From DATCBF01 sp964401995 (GTDB lineage: Bacteria; Actinomycetota; Thermoleophilia; Solirubrobacterales; 70-9): 64,000 nt of DNA. Location of the stretch: contig CAYOAP010000010.1 of the NCBI GenBank assembly GCA_964401995.1, positions 52,540 through 116,539 on the forward strand, read 5' to 3'. Both the position numbers and the translations under genes were made by a program. Shown here in pieces: positions 40,488-49,113 of the stretch; position 1 is the stretch's first letter, and each line of letters opens with the position of its first letter. Under the pieces are notes generated by a model, which saw nothing but the letters and a program-made list of their open reading frames with translations, was not told where the DNA came from and made no database searches.

Positions 40488-42722
40488 TTATGCCAGCGTC
40501 TGCTCGACCTGTTTGGTCTGGAAGAACTCGAGCACGTCGCCGTCCTTGACGTCGGCGTAGCCATCGAGCACGACGCCGCACTCCTGGCCGTCTTCGACTT
40601 CCTGCACGTTGTCTTTGAAGCGGCGCAGGGAGGCGAGCTTGCCGGTCCAGATCACGGTGCCCTCGCGGATCAAGCGCACGTTGGCGTCGCGGGCAGCCTT
40701 GCCCTCGGTGACGATGCAGCCGGCGATGCGGCCGACTTTGGAGGCCTTGAAGGTCTGTTTGATTTCGGCCTCGCCGACGGTCTCCTCGACCTCGACGGCC
40801 TCCAGCAGCCCTTCCATCGCGTTGCGCAGGTCTTCGGTGATTTTGTAGATGACCGAGTAGGTGCGGACGTCGACGCCCTCGCGCTCGGCGGCGCGGCGCG
40901 CGTCGGCCAGCGGCCGCACGTTGAAGCCGATGATGATCGCTTCCGAGGCCGAGGCCAGCATCACGTCGGACTCGTTGATGCCACCGGTCTGGGAGTGGAT
41001 GATGTTGATCCCGACCTGCTCCTGCGGAACTTTGGCGATCTCGTCCTGGAGCGCCTCCAGCGAGCCGGAGACATCGGCCTTGAGGACGATGTTGAGCTCC
41101 TTGATCTCGCCCTCCTGGACCCGCGAGAAGACCTCCTCGAGGCTGACCTTGCGGGCCTGGCGGCGGGCCAGCGCCTCGGTTTTGAGGCGGTTGCCGCGCT
41201 CCTGGGCGAGCTGGCGGGCACGGCGGTCGTTCTCGACCGCCTGGACGAATTCGCCCGCCTCGCAGACGCCGTCGAAGCCGAGCACCTCGACCGGCATCCC
41301 GGGGCCGGCAACCTCGACGCGATCGCCGGTGAAGTCGTGCATCGCCCGCACCCGGCCCCACTGCTGGCCGGCGACAAGCGCGTCGCCGATCCGCAGGGTG
41401 CCGCGCTGGACGAGGATGCTGACGACCGGGCCGCGCCCGGGGTCGAGCTGGGACTCGATCACGCTTCCCGAAGCGGGGGCATCGGGGTTGGCGCCGAGCT
41501 CCTCCAGCTCGGAGACGAGCAGGATCATGTCAAGCAGGTTCTCGAGGCCTTCGTGGGTCTTGGCCGAGACGTCGACGTAGACGGTGTCCCCGCCCCACTC
41601 CTCGGGGTTGAGCCCGTCGGAAGCAAGCTCGGTCCGGACCCGTTCGGGCTGGGCGCCCTCTTTGTCGATCTTGTTGACGGCGATCAGGATCGGCACGTCA
41701 GCGGCGCGGGCGTGGTCGATCGCCTCTTTGGTCTGCGGCATGACGCCGTCGTCGGCGGCAACCACGACCACGGCGATGTCGGTGACCTTGGCGCCACGGG
41801 CGCGCATCGCCGTGAAGGCGGCGTGGCCCGGGGTGTCGAGGAAAGTGATGGTCTTGTCGGAGTGATGGACCTGGTAGGCGCCGATGTGCTGGGTGATGCC
41901 GCCGGCCTCGCCCGCCGCGACCTCGGTCTCGCGGATCGCATCCAGCAACGAGGTCTTGCCGTGGTCGACGTGGCCCATGATCGTCACGACCGGGGGCCGG
42001 TCGGCGAGGCTCTCCTCGGAGTCCTCGAACTCGGGCTCCTCCGGTTCCTCCTCGGCGGCGGTGACAATCTCGATCTTGCGGTCGTACTCGTCGGCAATCG
42101 CGCGGACCGAGTCGTCGGTCAGGGTCTGGGTCAAGGTCGCCATCTCGCCCATCGTCATCAGCTTTTTGATCACCTCGGCCGGGCCGAGGCCGAGCAGCTC
42201 GGCGACTTCGCGCACGGTCGCGCCGGAGTTGACCTTGGTCGCCTCGGGCTCCGGAATCTCCATCGGCCCCAGGTGCGGCTCCTCCAGCAGGGGACGGCGG
42301 CGGCGGCCTCCGCGGCGGCGCGGCGGGCGCTGCGGCGGCGGGCCACCCATCTGGTCGCGGCGGGCGGCCTGCGAGTCGATCACGACGCGGCGTTTTTTGG
42401 CGCTGGCCGAGCCGGCGCCGGGCGCGGCGGAGGTCGGAGCAGCTGGCCGCACTGGTTTTTTCGAGACAGGAGCGGCGGGTTTGGCGGCGGCGGGCTGAGC
42501 GGCGGGTTTCGCGGCCTGCGCCTTCACCGGCGGCGGGCTGGCCGCGGGCGCTTTGGCTTTGGCCGGAGCGCTGCCGCCATCAAGGGCCTTCAGGGCTTCG
42601 GCCTCGTCGACGCTCGACGCCGCTGCTTTGGCCTCTATCCCAGCTGCCTTCAGCGCGGCCAGCACCTCTTTGCTGCTTATGCCCCGCGCTTTGGCGATCT
42701 CATGAACCCGCTTTTTAGCCAC
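40488..42722 (-). CDS. infB: Translation initiation factor IF-2
   Basis: GTPase that places initiator tRNA on the ribosome. 744 residues, a rather compact IF-2. It has an N-terminal IF2_N-like segment (RVHEIAKARGISSKEVLAAL), a Pro/Ala/Lys linker, a second IF2_N domain (VREVAELLGLGPAEVIKKLM), the G domain (G1 GHVDHGKTSLLDAI at about residue 255, DTPGHAAF, NKIDKEG) and C-terminal domains ending DGDVLEFFQT. GTG 42722 is five bases from the nusA stop. No YlxR gene lies between nusA and infB. Confidence 0.97.
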   Translation of the reverse strand: MAKKRVHEIAKARGISSKEVLAALKAAGIEAKAAASSVDEAEALKALDGGSAPAKAKAPAASPPPVKAQAAKPAAQPAAAKPAAPVSKKPVRPAAPTSAAPGAGSASAKKRRVVIDSQAARRDQMGGPPPQRPPRRRGGRRRRPLLEEPHLGPMEIPEPEATKVNSGATVREVAELLGLGPAEVIKKLMTMGEMATLTQTLTDDSVRAIADEYDRKIEIVTAAEEEPEEPEFEDSEESLADRPPVVTIMGHVDHGKTSLLDAIRETEVAAGEAGGITQHIGAYQVHHSDKTITFLDTPGHAAFTAMRARGAKVTDIAVVVVAADDGVMPQTKEAIDHARAADVPILIAVNKIDKEGAQPERVRTELASDGLNPEEWGGDTVYVDVSAKTHEGLENLLDMILLVSELEELGANPDAPASGSVIESQLDPGRGPVVSILVQRGTLRIGDALVAGQQWGRVRAMHDFTGDRVEVAGPGMPVEVLGFDGVCEAGEFVQAVENDRRARQLAQERGNRLKTEALARRQARKVSLEEVFSRVQEGEIKELNIVLKADVSGSLEALQDEIAKVPQEQVGINIIHSQTGGINESDVMLASASEAIIIGFNVRPLADARRAAEREGVDVRTYSVIYKITEDLRNAMEGLLEAVEVEETVGEAEIKQTFKASKVGRIAGCIVTEGKAARDANVRLIREGTVIWTGKLASLRRFKDNVQEVEDGQECGVVLDGYADVKDGDVLEFFQTKQVEQTLA

Positions 42723-42727
42723 GCTCG

Positions 42728-44359
42728 TTACTCAGCCTCCTCGACAACGGGCTCGGGCTCCACATCGCTCTGCTCAGGCGCCGCTTCCTCGGCAGCATCC
42801 TCCGCCGCGCCGTCCTGGGACAGTTCCTCAGACGCCTCTTCCGCGGGTGGCGCGGGGGTGGTCTCCTCGCCCGCAGCCCCCGAGGACGAGGAGTCCTCCG
42901 CCGCGACAGGACCCGCGGTCGAGCCGTCCGAGCCCTCGGCCTCAGGCTCATCGACGGCCTCCTCAGCCTCGGCCTCGGCTGCCGCGGCGGCCTCGTCGAA
43001 CTGAGCGCTGGCGCGCTCGACGATCTCGGCGACCGCCGCATCGTCAGCATCGGGGTCGGCCAGGACCGTGATCTCATCCTCGGAGAGCGGGGTGAGGACG
43101 GCGACCTGGCTAGTCTCGAAGCGGGCCAGCGACTGGTGCTGGGGAAGGCCGCAGTAGGTCGAGCCGGCGATCGCCGCGTTCGGGCAGCGGCGGCCGTTGG
43201 AGAGCACCGCCATGCAGCGCCCATCCGACTGCTCCTCGCCCTCGTACTCGACGTCCTGATCCTCCTCGCCGAACTCGGTCTCGGACTTGATGTCGACCCG
43301 CCAGCCAGTGAGGCGGGCGGCGAGACGGGCGTTCTGGCCGTCACGGCCGATCGCCAGCGAAAGCTGGTCGTCGGGCACGATCACGGTCGCCTGGCGCTCC
43401 TCATCATCGACGATCACCTCGCGGACACGGGCGGGCGACAAAGCCTTGGCGACGAAGCGGGCGGGCTCGTCGTTGTGGGGAATGATGTCGATCTTCTCGC
43501 CGCGCAGCTCGGAGACGACCATCCGCACCCGCGAGCCGCGCGGGCCGACGCAGGCGCCAACCGGGTCAACCCCGTCGGCGTGGGAGATGACGGCGATCTT
43601 CGAGCGGTAGCCGGGCTCGCGGGCGACGCCGACGATCTCGACCAGCTTGTCGGCGATCTCGGGCACCTCGAGCTCGAAGAGCTTTTTGATCAGCTCCGAG
43701 TTGCGCCGGGAGACGACAATCGCCGGGCCTTTGGTCGAGTCGGAGACGTCGGTGATCACGGCCTTGACTCGCATCCCGTGGTCGTAGCGCTCGTTGTAGA
43801 CCTGCTCGGACTTGGGCAGCAGCGCCTCGACCCGCTCGCGCAGCTGGACCAGCGTGTAGCGCTTGTCCGACTGCTGGATGATGCCGGTGATCAGCTCGCC
43901 GACGCGGTCCTGGTACTCGTCGTACATCATCTGCCGCTCGGCCTCGCGGATCCGCTGCAGGATCACCTGCTTGGCGGTCTGGGCGGCGATCCGGCCGAAG
44001 TCTTTCGGGGTCACGTCTTTGGTCGTGATCTGGTCCTCGTAAGGGGCGATCATCTCCGGGTCTAGCTCGGGATCCTCGGGCTCGCGCATTTCGCCGGTCT
44101 CGGGATCGACCTCGGGCTCCTCCTGCAGCTCGGCGGCCTCGGCCAGCAGCTTCTCCTCCAGCTCGGGCGGCAGGATCAACTCGAAGACGAGGAAGTCGCC
44201 GGTTTCGTGATCGAGGTCGACGCGCGCGTATTTGGCGGCGCCTGGAGTCTTTTTGTAGGCCGAGAGGAGGGCGTCCTCGAGGGCGTCCATCAGCTTGTCG
44301 GCGGAGATCCCCTTCTCCTGCTCGAGCGCTTTGACTGCGTCGATGATCTCCTTGCTCAC
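42728..44359 (-). CDS. nusA: Transcription termination/antitermination factor NusA with extra C-terminal Cys motif and acidic tail
   Basis: Binds RNA polymerase and controls pausing, termination and antitermination. Residues 1-150 are the N-terminal domain (with an acidic insert PEVDPETGEMREPEDPELDP), then S1, KH1 (CVGPRGSRVRMVVSELRGEK) and KH2 (IGRDGQNARLAARLTGW), to about residue 380. After this comes a putative zinc-binding motif, CMAVLSNGRRC...YCGLPQH (about residues 388-415), and an about 130-residue Glu/Ala-rich acidic tail. GTG 44359 overlaps the rimP stop. The extension is unusual and takes the place where YlxR would often be encoded. Confidence 0.95.
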   Translation of the reverse strand: MSKEIIDAVKALEQEKGISADKLMDALEDALLSAYKKTPGAAKYARVDLDHETGDFLVFELILPPELEEKLLAEAAELQEEPEVDPETGEMREPEDPELDPEMIAPYEDQITTKDVTPKDFGRIAAQTAKQVILQRIREAERQMMYDEYQDRVGELITGIIQQSDKRYTLVQLRERVEALLPKSEQVYNERYDHGMRVKAVITDVSDSTKGPAIVVSRRNSELIKKLFELEVPEIADKLVEIVGVAREPGYRSKIAVISHADGVDPVGACVGPRGSRVRMVVSELRGEKIDIIPHNDEPARFVAKALSPARVREVIVDDEERQATVIVPDDQLSLAIGRDGQNARLAARLTGWRVDIKSETEFGEEDQDVEYEGEEQSDGRCMAVLSNGRRCPNAAIAGSTYCGLPQHQSLARFETSQVAVLTPLSEDEITVLADPDADDAAVAEIVERASAQFDEAAAAAEAEAEEAVDEPEAEGSDGSTAGPVAAEDSSSSGAAGEETTPAPPAEEASEELSQDGAAEDAAEEAAPEQSDVEPEPVVEEAE

Positions 44360-44613
44360 TGGACTTGCTCCTTGCTCTCGGAAACGGGCGGGGTGTGGCG
44401 CTTGTCGCCGGGCGACGACACCTCCAACGAGTACTCGGAGAGCAGGTCGCCGAGATGCTTGGTCACCTGTTCGCAGAGCGCCAAGGTGACTCCGTCGGGG
44501 TGGTCGATGTAGAGGCGCAGGCCATCGGTCTGCGGGCGCTCCAAAGCGACCAGCTCAAGCGCTGGGTCAAGCTCGGTGAGACGTGTCTCGATATCGGTTT
44601 GAAGGTCGTTCAT
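44356..44613 (-). CDS. rimP: RimP-like ribosome maturation factor, N-terminal domain only
   Basis: An 85-residue protein whose start (NDLQTDIETRLTELDPALEL), LRLYIDHPDGVTLALCEQV and YSLEVSSPG match the N-terminal domain of RimP, a 30S assembly factor. After SSPG, where the second (Sm-like) domain would follow, it has only 14 residues and stops in an overlap with nusA. ATG 44613 is chosen because longer frames run back through the hairpin and palindromic element. The position before nusA-infB is canonical. Whether it works with one domain is unknown. Confidence 0.82.
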   Translation of the reverse strand: MNDLQTDIETRLTELDPALELVALERPQTDGLRLYIDHPDGVTLALCEQVTKHLGDLLSEYSLEVSSPGDKRHTPPVSESKEQVQ

Positions 44614-44628
44614 GCCTGGTTCGGGCCG

Positions 44629-44654
44629 TAAAAAAAGTGGGCCAGGCCCACTTC
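44629..44654 (-). terminator. Intrinsic-terminator-like hairpin just before rimP (possible attenuator)
   Basis: On the minus strand AAGTGGG-CCTGG-CCCACTT is followed by an unbroken T run (44630-44636). It ends 16 bases before the rimP ATG. A TATACT at 44686-44691 is a candidate -10, so the hairpin would lie within the leader of the rimP-nusA-infB transcript. Because no promoter fits between the hairpin and rimP, read-through control (attenuation) is more likely than simple separation from coaBC. Confidence 0.65.
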
Positions 44655-44716
44655 TCGATGCAACTAGGGACAGAAAAGCTTGGGGCCAGTATAGCTCGGC
44701 GTGTGTGCGTGGCCGG

Positions 44717-44860
44717 GCGGGTCCTGTCGTGGGGGCGGGGTGGCCTCGCTTGCGCTGCGATCTGCTCTCGGGCGAAGGGACACGGCGCTCGCAGAGCAGA
44801 AGCCTCGCCCTTCGCAGACTCCGCGACTGCGCGACACCACCCCGCCCCCACGCCACCCGC
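44717..44860 (-). repeat. Structured palindromic element C between coaBC and rimP
   Basis: A perfect 16-base inverted repeat (44728-44743 and 44837-44852; CGTGGGGGCGGGGTGG on the plus strand) is extended outward by GCGGGT (44717-44722) with ACCCGC (44855-44860), total 144 bases. Inside are TCTGCTCT with AGAGCAGA and GCGAAGGG with CCCTTCGC, which interleave as in a pseudoknot. On the minus strand the start of the interior (GTGTCGCGCAG) resembles element A (AATGTCGCGAAG), and the overall size is the same, but the rest does not align clearly. Confidence 0.6.
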
Positions 44861-44865
44861 CGGAG

Positions 44866-46110
44866 CTACGTCGACGGCTGAGCTGACTGGATTCGAAGCT
44901 GGTCGACTCTCTGGAGGATCGCGTCGGCGATGCTGTCCTTTGAAGCCTGAGGGACGATGGTTTCGGTGGATTTGTCGATCAGGGTTACCGCGTTGTCGCT
45001 GCTCTCGAAGCCGATCGTCGGGTCGGAGACATCGTTGAGGACTATTAGGTCAGCGCCCTTACGGGTGAGCTTGGCGCGGGCTCGGTCTATGTCGTTGCCG
45101 TGTTCGGCGGCGAAGCCGACGATCGTCTGGGCCTCGGTGCGAGCTGCGGCCAGGCTGGCGAGGATGTCTTCTGTTGGCTCGAGGCTCAGCTCGAGGCCGT
45201 CCTGGCGCTGGAGCTTGCCGTCAGCGACGACGGTCGGCCTGAAGTCAGCTGGGGCTGCTGCCATCAGGAGGACGTGGGTCGCTGGGAACTCTTTGGTTGC
45301 CGCCTGCTTCAGCTGCTCCGCCGTCTCGACGTCGATGCGGCGGATGCCGGCTGGCTCGGGCAGGGAGACGTTGGCCGCGATCAGGGTGACGTCGGCGCCG
45401 AGGCGGGCTGCGGCTGCCGCCAGGGCCAGGCCCATGCGGCCGCTGGAGCGGTTGCCGATGAAGCGGACCGGGTCGATCGGCTCGCGGGTGCCGCCCGCTG
45501 TGACCAGGACCCGCAGGCCGTCCCAGGGGCGGCTGCCGGTGGGAAGCACGGACTCGATCCGGGCCAGCAGCTCGGCCGGATCGGGCAGCCGGCCCTTGCC
45601 GAACTCGCCGCGCGAGGCGAGCTTGCCCTCCCCCGGCTCGATCACCTCGACCCCGCGCTCACGCAGGGTCGCCAGGTTGGCCTGGGTCGCCGCGTCGGCG
45701 TACATGCGGTCGTTCATCGCCGGGGCGACAAGGCGGGGTGAGTTACAGGCGAGAAACGAGGTGGCGAGCATCGAGTCGGCCATCCCCGCCGCCAGCTTGG
45801 CGATCGTGTTGGCCGAGGCCGGGGCGACCAGGAAGGCGTCGCAGTTGGCGGCCAGCTCGAGATGGCCGATCGGGTCGTGCTCGGGCTGGGGGTCGCCCGG
45901 GAACGAACCCCGCATGGGATCGCGCTCGAACTCCGAGCTGAGGACCGGCGCGCCGGTGATCCCCTCGAACGAGGCAGGGCCGACGAAGCGCGAGGCGGCA
46001 TCGGTCATCACCACCCGCACGCCGTGGCCGGCGACGGTGGCGAGCCGAGCCAGCTCCAACGACTTATAGGCGGCAATCCCGCCGCTTACGCCGAGCAGGA
46101 TTCTGGCCAT
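44866..46110 (-). CDS. coaBC: Bifunctional phosphopantothenoylcysteine decarboxylase/phosphopantothenate-cysteine ligase
   Basis: Two successive steps of coenzyme A synthesis. The N-terminal CoaC flavoprotein domain has GVSGGIAAYKSLELAR, APASANTIAKLAAGMADSML and APAMNDRMY; the C-terminal CoaB domain starts near residue 195 with VLVTAGGTREPIDPVRFI and GNRSSGRMG and ends with the VLNDVSDPTIGF segment. 414 residues, normal. AGGAGG lies six bases before ATG 46110. It follows rpoZ, the standard gmk-rpoZ-coaBC order. Confidence 0.96.
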   Translation of the reverse strand: MARILLGVSGGIAAYKSLELARLATVAGHGVRVVMTDAASRFVGPASFEGITGAPVLSSEFERDPMRGSFPGDPQPEHDPIGHLELAANCDAFLVAPASANTIAKLAAGMADSMLATSFLACNSPRLVAPAMNDRMYADAATQANLATLRERGVEVIEPGEGKLASRGEFGKGRLPDPAELLARIESVLPTGSRPWDGLRVLVTAGGTREPIDPVRFIGNRSSGRMGLALAAAAARLGADVTLIAANVSLPEPAGIRRIDVETAEQLKQAATKEFPATHVLLMAAAPADFRPTVVADGKLQRQDGLELSLEPTEDILASLAAARTEAQTIVGFAAEHGNDIDRARAKLTRKGADLIVLNDVSDPTIGFESSDNAVTLIDKSTETIVPQASKDSIADAILQRVDQLRIQSAQPST

Positions 46111-46150
46111 CGGTTACCTCCTGGGGGCGGCGCCGGAGCGACCGGCGCGT

Positions 46151-46384
46151 TTAGGAGCGGTACTCGTATTTGAGCTTGCCCTCGGCAAGCTCCTCAAGCG
46201 CCATCGTCAGGTAATTGCGATCGGCCGGAACCTCGACCATCGGCGGCGGGTACTCGCCAAAGCTGCCCTCGCCGAGGTTGTGGAAGTAGCTGTTGATCTG
46301 GCGGGCTCGCTTGGCCGAAACGACAACTGCGGCGTACTGCGAGTCGGCGTGATCCATAAGTTTGTCTACGCGTGGTTTGATCAT
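46151..46384 (-). CDS. rpoZ: DNA-directed RNA polymerase subunit omega
   Basis: A 77-residue omega subunit that helps assemble beta-prime. The VVVSAKRARQINSYF core and the LTMALEELAEGKLKYEY end are diagnostic. ATG 46384 overlaps the gmk stop (ATGA). Confidence 0.95.
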   Translation of the reverse strand: MIKPRVDKLMDHADSQYAAVVVSAKRARQINSYFHNLGEGSFGEYPPPMVEVPADRNYLTMALEELAEGKLKYEYRS

Positions 46385-46959
46385 TCGGCGACGGAGTCTA
46401 GTGGTAAGCCGAGTTCAGCGCGCACGATCGCCTCCAGCTCGCCTGCAGCGCGGTCTAGGTCGTCGTTGACTATCTGGTGGGCGAACTCGTCCTTCGCCGC
46501 CAGCTCGATCTCGGCGACCTCGAGGCGGGCGTCGATCGCCTCGGCCGAGTCGGTGCCGCGGTCGAGCAGGCGCCGGCGCAAGACCGCCGGATCGGGAGGG
46601 GCGATGAAGACGAGCACCGACTCCCGCATCGCCGCCCTCACCTGGCGCGCCCCCTGGACCTCGATCTCGAGCAGGACCGAGTGGCCGCCGTCGAGGCGCT
46701 GGCGGACCTCGGAGCGCAGCGTCCCGTAGCGGTTGCCGCTGTAGGTGGCGAACTCGAGGAAGTCTTCGGCCTCGATGCGCTGGGCGAACTCCTCCGGGGT
46801 GAGGAAGTGGTAATCGCGGCCGTCCACCTCCCCCGCCCTCGGCTCGCGGGTCGTCGCCGAGATCGAGAGCTCCAGGTCCGGCAGGCGCTCAAGCAGCATC
46901 GAGATCAGGGTCCCCTTGCCGACCCCCGAGGGACCTGTGATGACAAAGACCTTGGCCAT
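46381..46959 (-). CDS. gmk: Guanylate kinase
   Basis: Phosphorylates GMP to GDP. I chose ATG 46959, giving 192 residues starting MAKVFVITGPSGVGKGTLI with the P-loop at residue 9. The GMP-binding TTREPRAGEVDGRDYHFL and the EIEVQGARQVR segment are intact. The longer in-frame N-terminus is not conserved. It lies about 30 bases after mihF. Confidence 0.96.
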   Translation of the reverse strand: MAKVFVITGPSGVGKGTLISMLLERLPDLELSISATTREPRAGEVDGRDYHFLTPEEFAQRIEAEDFLEFATYSGNRYGTLRSEVRQRLDGGHSVLLEIEVQGARQVRAAMRESVLVFIAPPDPAVLRRRLLDRGTDSAEAIDARLEVAEIELAAKDEFAHQIVNDDLDRAAGELEAIVRAELGLPLDSVAE

Positions 46960-46991
46960 AGGGCCGGGGATATTGACCGCCGTGGCGGTCG

Positions 46992-47324
46992 TTAACGGCG
47001 GAGCTGGGAGACGAGCTCTGCGCGCTGGCGCTCGGAGAGGCCGCCGATCGTCTTCGACGGCGAGATCCGGCACTGGTTGAGGATGCGGTTGGTCTTGACC
47101 CGGCCGTACTTCGGCACCGCCAGGAGCATGTCGAAGACCTTCGCGGTCATCACGTACTCAGGCGGGTCGAGCAGCAGCGCGTGGATGTTGGCCCGGCCCG
47201 CTTTCAGGTCTTTCTTCAGCTTCGCCCGGGCGGTGCGGATGTCGTTAGCCCGTTTGAGCGCCTCCATCCTCTGGTCCAGCGACCGCTCGGGAGCGGCGGC
47301 GGAGGTCTTCACAGGGGCGGGCAT
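46992..47324 (-). CDS. mihF: Integration host factor, actinobacterial type
   Basis: A 110-residue nucleoid-associated protein of the actinobacterial mIHF/sIHF family, unrelated to proteobacterial IHF. The middle KKDLKAGRANIHALLLDPPE and the helix-two-turn-helix region AVPKYGRVKTNRILNQCRIS followed by KTIGGLSERQR are characteristic. It is transcribed from its own strong-looking promoter and heads the mihF-gmk-rpoZ-coaBC order known in actinobacteria. Confidence 0.96.
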   Translation of the reverse strand: MPAPVKTSAAAPERSLDQRMEALKRANDIRTARAKLKKDLKAGRANIHALLLDPPEYVMTAKVFDMLLAVPKYGRVKTNRILNQCRISPSKTIGGLSERQRAELVSQLRR

Positions 47325-47333
47325 TGGGCGGCG

Positions 47334-47361
47334 AGTATAGCCGCGGTCCGAGGGCGTGCAA
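47334..47361 (-). promoter_or_regulatory. Promoter of the mihF-gmk-rpoZ-coaBC operon
   Basis: On the minus strand TTGCAC (47361-47356) and TATACT (47339-47334) are separated by 16 bases, close to the sigma-70-type consensus. The -10 ends nine bases before the mihF ATG and no ribosome-binding site fits between, so the message is probably leaderless or nearly so. Confidence 0.7.
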
Positions 47362-47403
47362 GCCCATCTGGCTGTTTTCCGCTCAAATTCACCTAGACCT
47401 CGA

Positions 47404-48297
47404 CTAGAGGTCGAGGCTTGGCTCGCGGATACCGCGCTTTACGGGGGCTTCGGAAAGCTCTTCCGCAACCCGCCGCCCCGCCAGCGGGTCTCGAAAGCTC
47501 TCGGTGCCGACCGCAACCACCGTCGCGCCGGCGGCGAGGAATTCTTCGGCGTCGGCGCCGCAGCCGATGCCGCCCATGCCGACAATCGGGATGCTGACGG
47601 CGGCAGCGACGGCGCGCGTCTGCCCCACCGCCACCGCCCGCACGGCCGGCCCCGACAGCCCGCCGTGCCCGGCGGCGATGCCCGGCAGCCCGGTCGCGGG
47701 ATCGATCGCGCTCGCCTTCAGGGTGTTGATCAGCGAGACCGCGTCGGCCCCGGCCCCCTCGGCGGCCACCGCCACGGTGGCTGGGTCTGCCACGTTGGGG
47801 GTGAGCTTGACGATCAGCGGCTTCGCGGTCAGCGGGCGCAGCGCTTCCAGCAGCGCCGCCGCCTCGCCGGGCTGCTCGCCGACGATCAGGCCGGAATGGA
47901 CGTTGGGGCAGGAGACGTTGAGCTCGACCGCCGCCACCTCGTCGCGCTCGGCTGCCACGCCGACCAGCCGGGCGAACTGCTCGCGGCTGGTCGCCATCAC
48001 CGAGACGATCAGCGGCACGGGCAGCTCGGCCAGCTGCGGCAGATCCTCGGCGAGGAAGCCGTCCAGCCCCTTGTTGGGCAGCCCGATCGAGTTGATCATC
48101 CCGGCCGGCGTCTCCCAGATCCGCTGCGGCTCGTTGCCCGCCCGCGGCTCGGGGGTGATCGTCTTCGAGACGAAGGCCGAGAAGGGGAAGGCTTCGAGCA
48201 GGGCGTCGCCATAGACGCGGCGGGCGGCGATCGCGTCGAAGGTGCCCGAGGCGTTGATCACCGCGTGCGCCAGCTCGATCCCGCAGAGCTCAGGCAT
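47404..48297 (-). CDS. pyrD: Dihydroorotate dehydrogenase, class 1B catalytic subunit
   Basis: Oxidises dihydroorotate to orotate with FMN, passing electrons to PyrK. I chose ATG 48297, giving 297 residues starting MPELCGIELAHAVINASGTF. The catalytic Cys is in VELNVSCPNVHSG, the substrate Lys in LIVKLTPNV, and the FMN phosphate loop in GMGGIGCGADAEEFLAAGA. It overlaps the pyrK end by eight bases and is last in the pyr operon. A 7-base hairpin without a T run covers its stop (47398-47416). Confidence 0.95.
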   Translation of the reverse strand: MPELCGIELAHAVINASGTFDAIAARRVYGDALLEAFPFSAFVSKTITPEPRAGNEPQRIWETPAGMINSIGLPNKGLDGFLAEDLPQLAELPVPLIVSVMATSREQFARLVGVAAERDEVAAVELNVSCPNVHSGLIVGEQPGEAAALLEALRPLTAKPLIVKLTPNVADPATVAVAAEGAGADAVSLINTLKASAIDPATGLPGIAAGHGGLSGPAVRAVAVGQTRAVAAAVSIPIVGMGGIGCGADAEEFLAAGATVVAVGTESFRDPLAGRRVAEELSEAPVKRGIREPSLDL

Positions 48298-49113
48298 GGG
48301 CTGCCGCCGCCACCCGGTCGCCGCGGACGACCGGCCCGTCGATGCAGAGGCGAATGTAGCTCCCATCTGGCTTGGGGACGGCGCAGCCGAAGCAGGCGCC
48401 GTAGCCGCAGGCCATCGGCGACTCCAGCGCCAGCTCGACCGCCACCCCACGCTCGCCGCACATCGCCCGCACCGCCTCCAGCATCGGCGGCGGGCCGCAG
48501 GAATAGACGACTGCGCTGCCGGCGTCGTCGCCGTCGAGCATCGTTGCCAGCAGGTCGGTGACGTAGCCGCGGTGGCCGCGGTGGCCGTCCTCGCTGGCAA
48601 AGCGGACCTCGCAGCAGGAGAAGAGCTCGTCGAGGCCGCCCGAGTGGATCTGGTCGCGGAAGCCGAGCAGGACCCGGGTCGGGACGTTGCGTTCGGCGAA
48701 GTGTCGGCGCAGCAGGGCCAAGGGGGCGATGCCGATGCCGCCGCCGACGAGGATCGCCCCGGCGGCCCCTGACGAGACCTCGCGGGGCGGCGAGAAGGCA
48801 TTGCCGAGGGGGCCGTTGATCCAGACCCTCTCCCCCGGCTCAAGCTCGCAGAGGCGATCGGTGCCGGGGCCGATGCCCTCGATCAGGAAGTCGAGCCGCA
48901 CCCCGTCCTTGCTCGGCCCGGCCTCGGCGACCGAGAGCGCCCGCGGCAGGAAGGGGCGCTGCCCGCCCTGCTCCCAGTGCCGCTCGGTGGCCAGCATGTA
49001 GAACTGGCCCGGCGCGGGCTCGGGGCCCTCGGGGTCGAGCAGCGAGAAGAGGCGGTAGCCACCCGAGGCCTTGCTCTCGGACACTTCGCAGAGCCGGCGC
49101 CCGAGCGGGGTCG

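Noticed and set aside
40257..43004. A 915-codon open frame on the plus strand
   Set aside because: Antisense shadow of rbfA, infB and the end of nusA; Asp/Gly/Leu-rich product with no domain.
47398..47416. Hairpin at the end of pyrD as a terminator
   Set aside because: The 7-base stem CCTCGAC/GTCGAGG covers the stop codon but no T run follows; I keep it only as a possible weak end signal.
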